Source: an uncultured Alistipes sp.
GTDB lineage: Bacteria > Bacteroidota > Bacteroidia > Bacteroidales > Rikenellaceae
Length of the DNA: 64,000 bases
Direction of reading: 5' to 3'
Assembly: GCA_910583985.1 (NCBI GenBank)
Contig: CAJTYA010000002.1
Span: 115,598-179,597, forward strand
Positions 8,723 to 17,470 of the stretch are shown piece by piece. Position 1 is the stretch's first letter; the number at the start of each line of letters is the position of its first letter. The notes below the pieces were generated by a model, which saw nothing but the letters and a program-made list of their open reading frames with translations, searched no databases and was not told the DNA's origin. The position numbers were made by a program, and so were the translations under genes.

Positions 8723-9748
8723 ATGGAAATTTTGTTAGGTTTGCTGATTATCGCCATAGGCAGCTTCGGACAGTCGAGCTCCTATGTGCCGATCAAAAAA
8801 GTGAAAAGCTGGGCTTGGGAGAGCTTCTGGATCGTACAGGGCATCTTCGCATGGCTCGTGTTCCCGTTCCTCGGCGCTCTGCTGGGCGTACCCGCCGGAA
8901 TGGGACTGTTCGACCTGCTCGCTTCGGGCGGTGCGCTCAAGGCCATCGTTTACGGTATTCTGTGGGGCGTCGGCGGGTTGACCTTCGGCCTCAGCATGCG
9001 CTATCTGGGCGTGGCGCTCGGCCAGTCGATCTCGCTGGGAACCTGTGCCGGATTCGGTACGCTGCTGCCGGCCATCTTCGCCGGAACCAATCTGTTCCAA
9101 GGACAGGGTCTCATCCTGCTGCTGGGCGTCTGCATCACGCTGGCCGGTATCGCCATCATCGGTTACGCCGGTTCGCTTCGCGCCCAGAACATGACCGAAG
9201 AGGAGAAGAAAGCCGCCATCAAGGACTTCGCACTGACCAAAGGTCTGCTCGTCGCGCTGCTGGCCGGTGTGATGAGCGCCTGCTTCGCGCTGGGTCTCGA
9301 TGCCGGTACGCCCATCAAGGAAGCGGCCATCGCTAACGGCGTCGAACCGCTCTATGCCGGACTGCCCGTCATTCTGCTCGTGACGCTCGGCGGGTTCCTG
9401 ACCAATGCCGCCTATTGCATCCAGCAGAATATCAAGAACCACACCGGAGGCGACTATTTCTCCGTTTCCGGCAGCGTGTTCGTCAATAACGTGCTGTTCT
9501 GCGCCTTGGCCGGCGTGCTGTGGTACTCGCAGTTCTTCGGTCTGGAAATGGGCAAGAGCTTCCTCAAGGATTCTCCGCTGCTTCTGGCTTTCTCGTGGAG
9601 CATTCTCATGTCGCTCAACGTGACGTTCTCCAACGTATGGGGCATTCTGCTCAAAGAGTGGAAAGGTTGCAATTCGAAGACGATCGGCGTGCTGGTGCTG
9701 GGTCTGGTCGTGCTCGTTTTCTCGGTCTTCTTCCCCTCGCTGTTCTAA
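8723..9748 (+). CDS. rhaT: L-rhamnose/H+ symporter
   Basis: A 341-residue inner-membrane protein with about ten hydrophobic helices, starting MEILLGLLIIAIGSFGQSSSYVPIKKVKSWAWESFW, which is the hallmark of RhaT. The segment WGVGGLTFGLSMRYLGVALGQ and the C-terminal SNVWGILLKEWKGC are also family-typical. RhaT proteins of the drug/metabolite-transporter superfamily import L-rhamnose with protons. Its position between isomerase and mutarotase supports the assignment. A second, distant member of the same superfamily lies at 22967-23968 next to ribokinase. Confidence 0.94.
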   Translation: MEILLGLLIIAIGSFGQSSSYVPIKKVKSWAWESFWIVQGIFAWLVFPFLGALLGVPAGMGLFDLLASGGALKAIVYGILWGVGGLTFGLSMRYLGVALGQSISLGTCAGFGTLLPAIFAGTNLFQGQGLILLLGVCITLAGIAIIGYAGSLRAQNMTEEEKKAAIKDFALTKGLLVALLAGVMSACFALGLDAGTPIKEAAIANGVEPLYAGLPVILLVTLGGFLTNAAYCIQQNIKNHTGGDYFSVSGSVFVNNVLFCALAGVLWYSQFFGLEMGKSFLKDSPLLLAFSWSILMSLNVTFSNVWGILLKEWKGCNSKTIGVLVLGLVVLVFSVFFPSLF

Positions 9749-9777
9749 CGATCTATCCATTCTAAAACTTCGATACG

Positions 9778-10089
9778 ATGAGATGTGCATTTAAAATGAA
9801 ACTCAAGCCCGGATGCGAGGTCGAGTACGAAAAACGTCACCGCGCCATCTGGCCCGAACTGGTCGAACTGCTCAAGGCGACCGGCGTGAGCGAATACTCC
9901 ATTTTCTGGGACAAGGAAACCAACCTGCTGTTCGCCGTGCAGGAACAGGGCGGCGAGAGCGGTTCGCAGGACTTGGGAACGAATCCCGTGGTGAAGAAAT
10001 GGTGGGACTACATGGCCGACATCATGGAGGTCAATCCCGACAATTCCCCGGTTTCCATCCCGATGAAGGAAGTGTTCTACATGAAATAA
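9778..10089 (+). CDS. rhaM: L-rhamnose mutarotase
   Basis: A 103-residue protein that interconverts the anomers of L-rhamnose. Family landmarks are MRCAFKMKLKPGCEVEYEKRH with the catalytic His near residue 22, IWPELVELLKATGVSEYSIF, and WWDYMADIMEVNPDNSPV. It begins 29 bp after rhaT and is the last gene before a strong terminator, so it closes the operon. In Bacteroides the corresponding operon continues with an aldolase and an oxidoreductase; here it ends with the mutarotase. Confidence 0.94.
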   Translation: MRCAFKMKLKPGCEVEYEKRHRAIWPELVELLKATGVSEYSIFWDKETNLLFAVQEQGGESGSQDLGTNPVVKKWWDYMADIMEVNPDNSPVSIPMKEVFYMK

Positions 10090-10112
10090 CCTTTCCCGGA
10101 ACGATCCGGACG

Positions 10113-10143
10113 GAGGGTGCCCGATAATCGGGCACCCTCTTTT
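10113..10143 (+). terminator. Rho-independent terminator of the rhamnose operon
   Basis: A near-perfect inverted repeat (GAGGGTGCCCGAT and its complement, 10113-10139) is followed by TTTT, 24 bp after the rhaM stop. Confidence 0.9.
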
Positions 10144-10367
10144 CGTTTCTTCGTCCGTAAAGGAAGGACGTGTGGCGGCGGACCGGATGATGGAGCGCAA
10201 GTTCCATCGCATGCGTTCCGTATGGCGGGCGACGGAGGTCCGCACCTCGTTTGTCGCGAACCCTGCCCGGTGGCGGAATGTCCTGAAAGATTGCGAACCC
10301 GGCGGATTCGGGCCGCCGACATGAATAAAAAAGACGGGACGATCCTCTCTTTCGATGAAAATTTCCT

Positions 10368-10375
10368 TATCTTTA
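10368..10375 (+). promoter_or_regulatory. Possible -7 box for the TPR lipoprotein gene
   Basis: TATCTTTA differs by one base from TAnnTTTG and lies 32 bp upstream of the ATG at 10407. No -33 element is obvious. The rest of the spacer between 10144 and 10406 shows nothing else. Confidence 0.4.
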
Positions 10376-10406
10376 TCGGACAAATCATATCCTTCACCCA
10401 AACCTT

Positions 10407-12125
10407 ATGCGAAATCGTATTTCGTCGTGCATCGCATGGGCTTTTTGCAACGCTGCGATCCTGCTCTGCGGCTGCGTCCGTTCGGAGAAAGTCGTGCTGT
10501 GCGCTGCCGAAAACCTGCATGTCACCCGTCCCGACAGCGCCTTGGGCCTGCTCAACGGCATCGGGCGTCCGGATCGTCTCGGTTCGGCCGATCGGGCCTA
10601 TTACGGCCTGTTGACGATCCAGACGATGAACCGTTGCGGGTTACCCTTGCCCGATACGCTGGTCCGCGAGACGGCGAGCTACTATCGCCGGACGAACGAC
10701 AGCATGAACCGGGCGAAAGCCTGTCTCTACCTGAGCCGTCTGCTCGAAGACCGCAGGGAAGATCCCGATGCGAGCATGGCCGCGCTGTTCGAAGCCGAGG
10801 ACTATACGCCCGCCGCTTGCGACGCCTATTTCCGAACGCTGGTGCAATCCGATCTGGGCGACATCTACCATGCCCAGTTCAAGGACCGGGAAGCGGTGCG
10901 GCACTACCTGCGGGCGCTCGAATATTGCCGGACGACAGGCCGCAGGCAGAACGAAGCCCGCATACTCTCCCGTCTGTCCAATGCGTATATGACGCAGAAA
11001 AAGTGCGATTCGGCGATTCTCTGCCAGCGGGCCGTTTTCGATCTGTGCGAAGCGGCCGAGGCGGATACGCCTTCGCTGCTCGCCTCGGCCTGCGGTTCGA
11101 TCGGGCAGGCCTACCTGCTTCTCGACCGCCTCGATTCCGCCGAATACTACATCCGCCGGAGCCTGCGCCTGTCCGACGAACAGACGTTCGGACGGTGGGT
11201 GTTGATGGCCGAACTGTACGAGAAAAAACACATGAACGATTCCGCCCGCGTCGTCTATACCGAGCTGCTCGCGGCGGCCCGATCCGTCGGAGACACGATG
11301 CGCATCGGGGCGATGCTTCACGGACTGAGTCGTGTGGAGCAGGCCGAGGGACATTACGACCGGGCGCTGGACTTCTACCGGCAGGGTGCGCAGATGGTCG
11401 AGGCCCTGCAAGACCGGCATGCCCGCCATTCGATTCCCGATGCCCGGAAGAAGTACCGCCTCGAACGTTTGAGCAGCGAAAAGGAGCGCCTCTCGGTCCA
11501 TCGCCGCAACCTGTGGCTGATCGTTTCGCTCTTGGGGCTGCTGCTGTCGCTGGGCGTCGTGGGGTACCGGCTGGCCGTTTCGCGCCGCGATCGCCGGAAC
11601 CTGCAGACCGAGTCGCAGCGTCAGCGGGAGCAGATCGAGACCCAGCGCATCGCCTTGCGGCTGAAAGAGGAGACCATCGTCCGCCAGCAGTCCGAGATTC
11701 AGTTGCAGACGATCCGTTCCCGTTTCGACGAAATACGGTATCTGCTCAAGTCCATGCTCGAAATGAAGCGTCAGGTCAATCTGCTGGTCCACGACGAGCG
11801 GATTCCGCCCGAAACCTGTGTCGAAACGCTCGTCGAACGCTTTTCGCTGACGCCCGGAAGCTGGACCGAGATCGCCCGGATCATCGACCATGTACACGAG
11901 GACCTGCCCGCCACCGTCGCGCGGACCTATCCGCAACTCACCGAAGACGACGTCCGCCTGTGCGTTCTGATTATCGTCGGTCTCGAATCGTCCGAAATCG
12001 CGCAGATTCTCGACATCAACACCGACTCGGTCTACCGCAAACGGCGTCGCCTGAAAAAGAAAATCGGCCTCGGCATCGCCGACAGCCTCAAGGACCGGCT
12101 GATGTCCTTCGTGTCGGAGAAGTGA
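10407..12125 (+). CDS. TPR lipoprotein with transmembrane helix and cytoplasmic HTH (Bacteroidetes regulator type)
   Basis: A 572-residue protein. It starts with a lipoprotein signal; the lipobox LLCGC puts the acylated Cys at 23. Residues about 50-360 form TPR-like helical repeats (for example DIYHAQFKDREAVRHYLRAL). A membrane helix follows at about 372-392 (LWLIVSLLGLLLSLGVVGY), then a long coiled coil rich in Q, R and E, and a C-terminal LuxR-like HTH (EDDVRLCVLIIVGLESSEIAQ, then SVYRKRRRLKKKIGL). This layout, sensor outside and DNA-binding head inside, is common and poorly understood in Bacteroidetes. It has its own terminator-separated unit after the rhamnose operon; whether it regulates rhamnose genes is unknown. 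A lipidated N-terminus with an internal membrane crossing is the odd point. Confidence 0.8.
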   Translation: MRNRISSCIAWAFCNAAILLCGCVRSEKVVLCAAENLHVTRPDSALGLLNGIGRPDRLGSADRAYYGLLTIQTMNRCGLPLPDTLVRETASYYRRTNDSMNRAKACLYLSRLLEDRREDPDASMAALFEAEDYTPAACDAYFRTLVQSDLGDIYHAQFKDREAVRHYLRALEYCRTTGRRQNEARILSRLSNAYMTQKKCDSAILCQRAVFDLCEAAEADTPSLLASACGSIGQAYLLLDRLDSAEYYIRRSLRLSDEQTFGRWVLMAELYEKKHMNDSARVVYTELLAAARSVGDTMRIGAMLHGLSRVEQAEGHYDRALDFYRQGAQMVEALQDRHARHSIPDARKKYRLERLSSEKERLSVHRRNLWLIVSLLGLLLSLGVVGYRLAVSRRDRRNLQTESQRQREQIETQRIALRLKEETIVRQQSEIQLQTIRSRFDEIRYLLKSMLEMKRQVNLLVHDERIPPETCVETLVERFSLTPGSWTEIARIIDHVHEDLPATVARTYPQLTEDDVRLCVLIIVGLESSEIAQILDINTDSVYRKRRRLKKKIGLGIADSLKDRLMSFVSEK

Positions 12126-12366
12126 GCGAATGCTGTCCGCGCGAATTTATCCGGCATCCGGTTCTGTCATCGACAATCGTTTTTCGGCGGCATATATGGG
12201 ATTTTCAGACAGAATACGCTATATTGAAGTCATAAAAAAGAAGGGAAGAAGGTCTCTTGCCCATGTTCCGGTCGAGGCAAGAAAGGCGGAGTCGCTTCGG
12301 CGCCCGGCCGATCCGATAAAGGCAAACTTATTCTATCATTTTATTAAACCCAAATCGAAAAGCCTG

Positions 12367-12903
12367 ATGAAAAAATCGCTATTATTTATTCTTTGCGGGC
12401 TTTGTTGCGCCTTCGGGGCGTATGCCCAGCAGGGCGGCCGCAGCAGCGCCGGATTCGTAGGACAGATCGAGACGCGGACGAGCTTCTGCTCGCTGAACGG
12501 CCGTTCCGGATTCAATGCCAGCGAATTTGCCTTCATGCCCGGCTATCGGTTCAACGACCGTTTCGCGCTCAAACTGGTCGGAACCGAAACGATCGGTCTG
12601 TTCAAATGGGACACGAACAAACATTACGAGACCGTCTCTTCGCTCGGACTCGGTGCGGGGTACGATCTGCTCCGGCCCTCTTCCTGCGGAGAGCTGGAGC
12701 TGGGCGCCGAAGTCGGTTATGCGTTGGACAACAGCGCGTGGAAGTTCGTTTGCTACGATCTGGGGTTGCGCTACGGGGCTTCGTCGGTCTGCAATGCCAA
12801 CCTTTACATGGGGCTCGGCGTCCGCTACTACGATGCGGTCCGCAGCGGTTTTACCAATTATTGCAACATGTATATTGCGATCGGCTATCGTTTCGGATAT
12901 TGA
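12367..12903 (+). CDS. Small outer-membrane beta-barrel protein
   Basis: A 178-residue protein starting with the signal peptide MKKSLLFILCGLCCAFGAYAQ; the frame opens upstream at 12130 but only the ATG at 12367 gives a signal sequence. The mature part alternates polar and hydrophobic residues in strands ending in aromatic residues (FALKLVGTETIGLF, AGYDLL, LGAEVGYALD, LYMGLGVRYYDAV) and ends IAIGYRFGY with a terminal Tyr, as in outer-membrane barrels of about eight strands. It has six Cys outside the signal, unusual for a barrel. It follows the TPR regulator by 241 bp. No specific function can be given. Confidence 0.7.
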   Translation: MKKSLLFILCGLCCAFGAYAQQGGRSSAGFVGQIETRTSFCSLNGRSGFNASEFAFMPGYRFNDRFALKLVGTETIGLFKWDTNKHYETVSSLGLGAGYDLLRPSSCGELELGAEVGYALDNSAWKFVCYDLGLRYGASSVCNANLYMGLGVRYYDAVRSGFTNYCNMYIAIGYRFGY

Positions 12904-14230
12904 TAAGCCGAGGGCGGTAAGGTTCTGAAACCGTCCCCGTTCGGCCGGCGTCTGCGGAGAACGGGCGGCGGTGTGCGGAATCGTTCGTCGGACGGGGATT
13001 CGGAGGGGCCGTTCGCGGTCTTGTCGTCGCCGGTTCGGATTCGGTCGATATGCCGGGATTCGGAGGAGCGGATGCCGTCGGCAGAGCATATCGGCCGGTA
13101 CGTGTCGATACAGTCGGAGGGACCTGAGATGCGGGGCGGATGCCTGCTCCGCACGAGCGGCGGATTCCCGACGCTTTTGTCGAAACGGCGGGTCCCGATC
13201 GGATATGGACAGAACGGGCCGTCGCCCGTCGGCGGGCGACGGCCCGCAGGGATCTGCATTCTGCGTAGCGGACGGAGGAAATGTGCCGGCGGGAAACTGC
13301 CGGGGACGGGTGCTGCCGAAAGCGGAAGTCCGGGCGAACGCGCGTTTGAGGATCGAGGATCGGAATTCGGCGGCTCCACAGCAGGAAACTGCCGGACGGG
13401 AGGCCGGATCGTTCCTCTCCGGATCGGTCTGCAAGAGGGTCGCTTTAAACATATCGGGGGCGGATTCGGAGGAACCGGGACTGTGCTGAATGCTCGTCGT
13501 TTCCTTTGGCCAGTCCGGAGAAGACCGTTCGCTTTTTCGATAGCGTGGGCCGGTAAATGAATTTCCGGACAAAAGTTTCCGCTTCCCGAAACGTTCCATG
13601 AACGAATGGCCTAAAAGTACCGCATGCGGGATTTCGGAGGATCGGGCTTGTCTGCGGAATGTCGTTCGTCGTTTCCGCCGGTCGGTTCGGAAAGAGGGCC
13701 TTTTCGATAATGTGATCCGCAGGGAAGACCGGCGGAAGATTTTCTCTGCGGATTCCTGTGCATCGCTTTCCGGATCGGAGTATCGTCTTGCGAACGGCGA
13801 AAAGAGGGCGCCGTGGCCGGGTTTTTCGGGCTGTGGGCGCCTCGCTTCTTCGTGCGGCACCGGCGGCACGAATATCGGTAACGGTATGTATGGCTCGGTG
13901 TGAAGCCGTCCGTGAATCGCGGCAGTCAGAAGTGTTCGCCGCCGGACGGTTCTTTCGCCCTGTCGGGTGCGACCGGCATCGCCGACCAAGAAAAGGCGGT
14001 CCGCTCGGTAAGGGCATGCGAACCTTTCCGAAAGATATCTTCTCCGGCGCCCGACCGCTTGCCGCCTTTTTGCGAAAAGGGACGATCCGTTTGGAACGTT
14101 CTTTCGCCGTAGTCCCGCCGCTCGGAAAGAATTTCTCCGGGCCGCTGCGGCGGCAAGAGACTCCGGAGGAGCGGAACCTGCCGCAAGCTGTTTCGCAGCG
14201 AGTTCCCTCCGCCGTACAGGAGATGAAATG
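12904..14230 (+). other. Long GC-rich spacer without a supported gene
   Basis: About 1.3 kb in which several open frames occur on both strands but none has a signal, domain, recognisable sequence or start context, and they overlap one another. They are rich in Arg, Ser, Pro and Gly, as expected of random GC-rich sequence. It could be a decayed gene region. I saw no repeats or RNA gene in it. Confidence 0.5.
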
Positions 14231-14265
14231 AAAAAGGCTGTCCGCATCGTCGGACAGCCTTTTTC
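14231..14265 (-). terminator. Terminator of the rpsF-rpsR-rplI operon
   Basis: A ten-base-pair perfect stem (AGGCTGTCCG and its complement) is flanked by A5 on the left and T5 on the right, so it can work in both directions. It lies 20 bp after the rplI stop. Confidence 0.88.
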
Positions 14266-14284
14266 GGTTCAGTAGGTATTGTCG

Positions 14285-14725
14285 TTACTCTTCGGCGACC
14301 ACTTGGAATTTGACGGTGCCGCTGATGCCTTTGTAAACCTTGACGGCGGCTTCGTAGGCGCCGATTGTCTTCACGGCGTCGAGGGTAATGTTCTTGCGGT
14401 CTACGGCGATGCCTTTCTTTTCGAGCGCACCGGCCAGATCGGCGGCGGTGACCGATCCGAAGATGCGGCCTTCTTCCGCTTTGGCGGTGATCGTCAGTTC
14501 GGTTTCGGCCAACTTGGCTACCAGCGCTTCGGCGTCGGCGACGAACTTGGCTTCCTTGTGGGCCTGCTGACGGAGGTTCTCGGCCAGAATTTTGCGGGCC
14601 GAAGCCGTCGCGCTTTTGGCGTACCCCTGCGGGATGAGGTAATTATTGGCATAACCGGGGCGAACGTCGACGATGTCGTTTGCGTAGCCCAACTTTTCTA
14701 CGTCTTTGATCAGAATTACTTGCAT
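14285..14725 (-). CDS. rplI: 50S ribosomal protein L9
   Basis: A 146-residue protein with the L9 signature MQVILIKDVEKLGYANDIVDVRPGYANNYLIPQ at its start, a central connecting helix and a C-terminal RNA-binding domain (about residues 75-146). L9 binds domain V of 23S rRNA on the large subunit. It is the last gene of the rpsF-rpsR-rplI operon, 20 bp after rpsR, the order usual in bacteria, and is followed by a strong terminator. Confidence 0.97.
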   Translation of the reverse strand: MQVILIKDVEKLGYANDIVDVRPGYANNYLIPQGYAKSATASARKILAENLRQQAHKEAKFVADAEALVAKLAETELTITAKAEEGRIFGSVTAADLAGALEKKGIAVDRKNITLDAVKTIGAYEAAVKVYKGISGTVKFQVVAEE

Positions 14726-14745
14726 GTCTTCTCCTCCGGTTTTAA

Positions 14746-15015
14746 TTATTTGAACATATCGGTTACGAACGGCAGGATGGCCAGATGGCGGGCGCGTTTG
14801 ACGGCGGTAGCCACTTTCTTCTGGTATTTCTGCGAGGTACCGGTCAGGCGGCGGGGCAGCAGTTTACCCTGTTCGTTGAGGAATTTCTTGAGAAACTCCG
14901 CATCCTTGTAATCCACATATTTGATACCGGCCTTTTTGAAACGGCAGTATTTCTTTTTCTTGACCTCTACGGTAGGAGGATTGAGGTATCTGATTTCCGA
15001 TTGATTCTGTGCCAT
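14746..15015 (-). CDS. rpsR: 30S ribosomal protein S18
   Basis: An 89-residue basic protein with the S18 core YLNPPTVEVKKKKYCRFKKAG, DAEFLKKFLNEQGKLLPRRLTG and KKVATAVKRARHLAILPF. It pairs with S6 on the small-subunit platform. It lies between rpsF (5 bp upstream) and rplI (20 bp downstream). A single Cys is retained in the YCRFKKAG segment. Confidence 0.97.
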   Translation of the reverse strand: MAQNQSEIRYLNPPTVEVKKKKYCRFKKAGIKYVDYKDAEFLKKFLNEQGKLLPRRLTGTSQKYQKKVATAVKRARHLAILPFVTDMFK

Positions 15016-15020
15016 GACTG

Positions 15021-15362
15021 TTACTCCTGTTTAGATTTGTTTTTGTTTCTGCGTTTTTCTGCGTATTCGACGGCGTATTTGTCCATTCTGAAGGTCAGGA
15101 AACGGATCACGCGTTCGTCGCGACGATACTGGGTTTCGAGTTTTTCGATCAGGTCGCCTTCGCCTTCGAACTCGATCAGATAGTAAAAGCCGGTGGTCTT
15201 CTTCTGAATGGGATAGGCCAGTTTGCGCAGGCCCCAATCCTCTTCGCTGATGATCTGACCGCCGTTCTCGGTGATGACACCTTGGAATTTGCCGAACAAC
15301 TCTTTCGTCTGTACGTCAGACAAAACCGGCGTGGCAATGAAAACGGTTTCGTAACGATTCAT
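15021..15362 (-). CDS. rpsF: 30S ribosomal protein S6
   Basis: A 113-residue protein of the S6 family (MNRYETVFIATPVLSDVQTKE, WGLRKLAYPIQKKTTGFYYL, ERVIRFLTFRMDKYAVEYAE). S6 and S18 form a heterodimer on 16S rRNA, and an S6:S18 leader motif often controls this operon; the leader here is short (about 30 nt) and I saw no such fold. A lysine-rich tail ends the protein. First gene of the operon. Confidence 0.97.
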   Translation of the reverse strand: MNRYETVFIATPVLSDVQTKELFGKFQGVITENGGQIISEEDWGLRKLAYPIQKKTTGFYYLIEFEGEGDLIEKLETQYRRDERVIRFLTFRMDKYAVEYAEKRRNKNKSKQE

Positions 15363-15396
15363 AGTGATTTGGTTTAAAAAATGTTAAAATGCGCCG

Positions 15397-15426
15397 CAAA
15401 GGTAATAAAAAATGTCGAACGGACAA
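15397..15426 (-). promoter_or_regulatory. Promoter of rpsF-rpsR-rplI
   Basis: On the minus strand TTG (15426-15424) is followed after 19 bp by TACCTTTG (15404-15397), an exact -7 box, about 35 bp upstream of rpsF. A divergent promoter for fumarase lies 130 bp away. Confidence 0.8.
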
Positions 15427-15531
15427 TACGGCCGGCTTTTATTTCCCTCTCCGACGGCCGATTCGGTTTTTCCGGCGTTTTTCGGGGCGTTCGGCGGCGG
15501 GTACGGACTTTTTTTTCAGCGGTTTCTTGCT

Positions 15532-15539
15532 TACCTTTG
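15532..15539 (+). promoter_or_regulatory. -7 box of the fumarase promoter
   Basis: TACCTTTG, exact consensus, 33 bp upstream of the fumarase ATG, preceded by a T-rich run at 15509-15517 at the distance of the -33 region. Confidence 0.75.
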
Positions 15540-15572
15540 TCCGTACTGCAAACTTACTAAAACAAAATACCT

Positions 15573-17183
15573 ATGTCTGAATTCATCTATCAGGAACCGT
15601 TCCCCCTCTCGGAGGACACTACCGAATACCGCCTGCTCACCAAGGAGCACGTGAGCGTGGTCGAGTGCGACGGACGCCGCATTCTGAAAGTGGCCCCCGA
15701 AGGGCTCGAACTGCTTTCCAAGGAGGCCTTCGCCGACGTCTCTTTCTATCTGCGCGCCAGCCATCTGCAAAAGCTCGCCGACATACTCGACGATCCCGAA
15801 GCCACCGACAACGACAAGTTCGTGGCCTATACGATGCTGCTCAACCAGACGGTGGCGGCCCAAGGCGAACTGCCCACCTGTCAGGATACCGGTACGGCCA
15901 TCGTCATCGGCAAGAAGGGCGAGGACGTCTACACGGGGTGCAACGACGCCGAGATGCTTTCCCGCGGGGTGTACGAAATCTACCGCGACCGCAACCTGCG
16001 CTTTTCGCAGGTGGTTCCCTTCACGATGACCGAGGAGAAGAACACGGGCACCAACCTGCCCGCCCAGATCGACCTCTACGCCACGCAGGGCAACAAGTAC
16101 AGCTTCCTGTTCATCACCAAGGGCGGCGGTTCGGCCAACAAGACGTTCCTCTACCAGCAGACCAAGGCGCTGCTCAACGAGGCTTCGCTGACCAAATTCA
16201 TAGAAACGCATATCATGGACCTCGGCACGTCGGCCTGCCCGCCCTACCATCTGGCGCTCGTCATCGGCGGCACGTCGGCCGAAGCCAATCTGGCGACGGT
16301 CAAGAAGGCCTCGGCCGGCTACCTCGACAACCTGCCCACGTCGGGCAACGAGGGCGGACGTGCGTTCCGCGATCTGGAATGGGAAAAGAAGGTACTCGAC
16401 ATCTGCCGCCGCAGCGGTGTGGGCGCCCAGTTCGGGGGCAAGTACCTCGTGCACGATGTCCGCGTCATCCGTCTGCCGCGCCACGCCGCGTCCTGTCCGG
16501 TGGGACTGGGCGTGAGTTGCAGCGCCGACAGGAACATCAAGGCCAAGATCACCGAAGAGGGCATTTTCCTCGAACAGCTCGAAAAGAATCCCGCCCGCTT
16601 CCTGCCCGCCACGGCTCCCGGCATGAAGCCCGCCGTGGAGATCGATCTGGACGAAGGCATCGACAAGGTGCGCGAAATCCTGTCGAAATATCCGGTCAAG
16701 ACCCGGCTCAACCTCAAAGGTACGCTCATCGTGGCGCGCGACATCGCCCATGCGCAGATCAAACGGATGCTCGACGAGGGCAAGCCGATGCCCGAATATT
16801 TCAAGAAGCATCCGATCTATTACGCCGGTCCGGCCAAGACGCCTCAAGGTATGGCTTCGGGCAGTTTCGGTCCCACGACGGCCGGACGTATGGACCCCTA
16901 CGTGGATCTGTTCCAAGATCACGGCGCGTCGCTGGTGATGGTGGCCAAGGGCAACCGCAGCCAAGCCGTGACCGACGCCTGCAAGAAACATGGCGGATTC
17001 TACCTCGGCTCGATCGGCGGTCCCGCCGCCGTGCTGGCCAAAAACAGCATCAAGAGCGTCGAAGTGGTCGACTTCCCCGAACTGGGCATGGAGGCCGTGC
17101 GCAAGATTTACGTCGAAAACTTCCCCGCGTTCATCATCGTCGACGACAAGGGGAACGACTTCTTCGCCGAGTTCAAGAAATAG
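15573..17183 (+). CDS. fumA: Fumarate hydratase, class I (iron-sulfur)
   Basis: A 536-residue single-chain class I fumarase, in which the catalytic alpha part (about 1-340) and the C-terminal beta part (about 360-536) are fused. It interconverts fumarate and malate with an oxygen-labile [4Fe-4S] cluster. Likely cluster Cys are Cys103 in PTCQDTGT, the Cys in DLGTSACPPYH and one in CPVGLGVSCSADRN. The C-terminal part has HPIYYAGPAKTP and SFGPTTAGRMDPY, typical of the family. It is transcribed alone, divergently from rpsF. In anaerobic Bacteroidales this step belongs to the reductive branch to succinate. Confidence 0.95.
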   Translation: MSEFIYQEPFPLSEDTTEYRLLTKEHVSVVECDGRRILKVAPEGLELLSKEAFADVSFYLRASHLQKLADILDDPEATDNDKFVAYTMLLNQTVAAQGELPTCQDTGTAIVIGKKGEDVYTGCNDAEMLSRGVYEIYRDRNLRFSQVVPFTMTEEKNTGTNLPAQIDLYATQGNKYSFLFITKGGGSANKTFLYQQTKALLNEASLTKFIETHIMDLGTSACPPYHLALVIGGTSAEANLATVKKASAGYLDNLPTSGNEGGRAFRDLEWEKKVLDICRRSGVGAQFGGKYLVHDVRVIRLPRHAASCPVGLGVSCSADRNIKAKITEEGIFLEQLEKNPARFLPATAPGMKPAVEIDLDEGIDKVREILSKYPVKTRLNLKGTLIVARDIAHAQIKRMLDEGKPMPEYFKKHPIYYAGPAKTPQGMASGSFGPTTAGRMDPYVDLFQDHGASLVMVAKGNRSQAVTDACKKHGGFYLGSIGGPAAVLAKNSIKSVEVVDFPELGMEAVRKIYVENFPAFIIVDDKGNDFFAEFKK

Positions 17184-17417
17184 CACCGGCGGTTTTCGTC
17201 GTGCGGCCGAAGGCCGGGGCTCCGTGCTCCGGCCTTTCGCATGTCTTCCGCCGGGCGGAACCGTCGTCGGAGGGCGAGCCGGTCCGCAGGGCCTTCCCGC
17301 GACGGGTGCGAACCGCAGTCTCCGCAGGCCTGCTCGCATACTCTCGCCGGAGGGCGGGGGCGCGAAGAGCGGAAATTCCGGACCCGCCGCCCGCCGGGCC
17401 GAAATATCCGCCGGCTG

Positions 17418-17448
17418 TTTCCCGTTTGTCCAAAAACGATTATTTTTG
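17418..17448 (+). promoter_or_regulatory. Promoter of batD-batE
   Basis: TTTC at 17418-17421, a 19-bp spacer, then TATTTTTG at 17441-17448, an exact -7 box 23 bp upstream of the first batD ATG. Confidence 0.7.
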
Positions 17449-17470
17449 TTTCCGGATTTGAACTGATACG

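Noticed and set aside
10355..12235. A 626-codon frame overlapping the TPR lipoprotein gene
   Set aside because: It is the shifted frame of the real gene, rich in Arg, Pro and Ala with no domain.
12382..14247. A 621-codon minus-strand frame over the barrel gene and spacer
   Set aside because: Antisense to the barrel protein over part of its length, and low-complexity Arg/Ser/Pro sequence in the rest.
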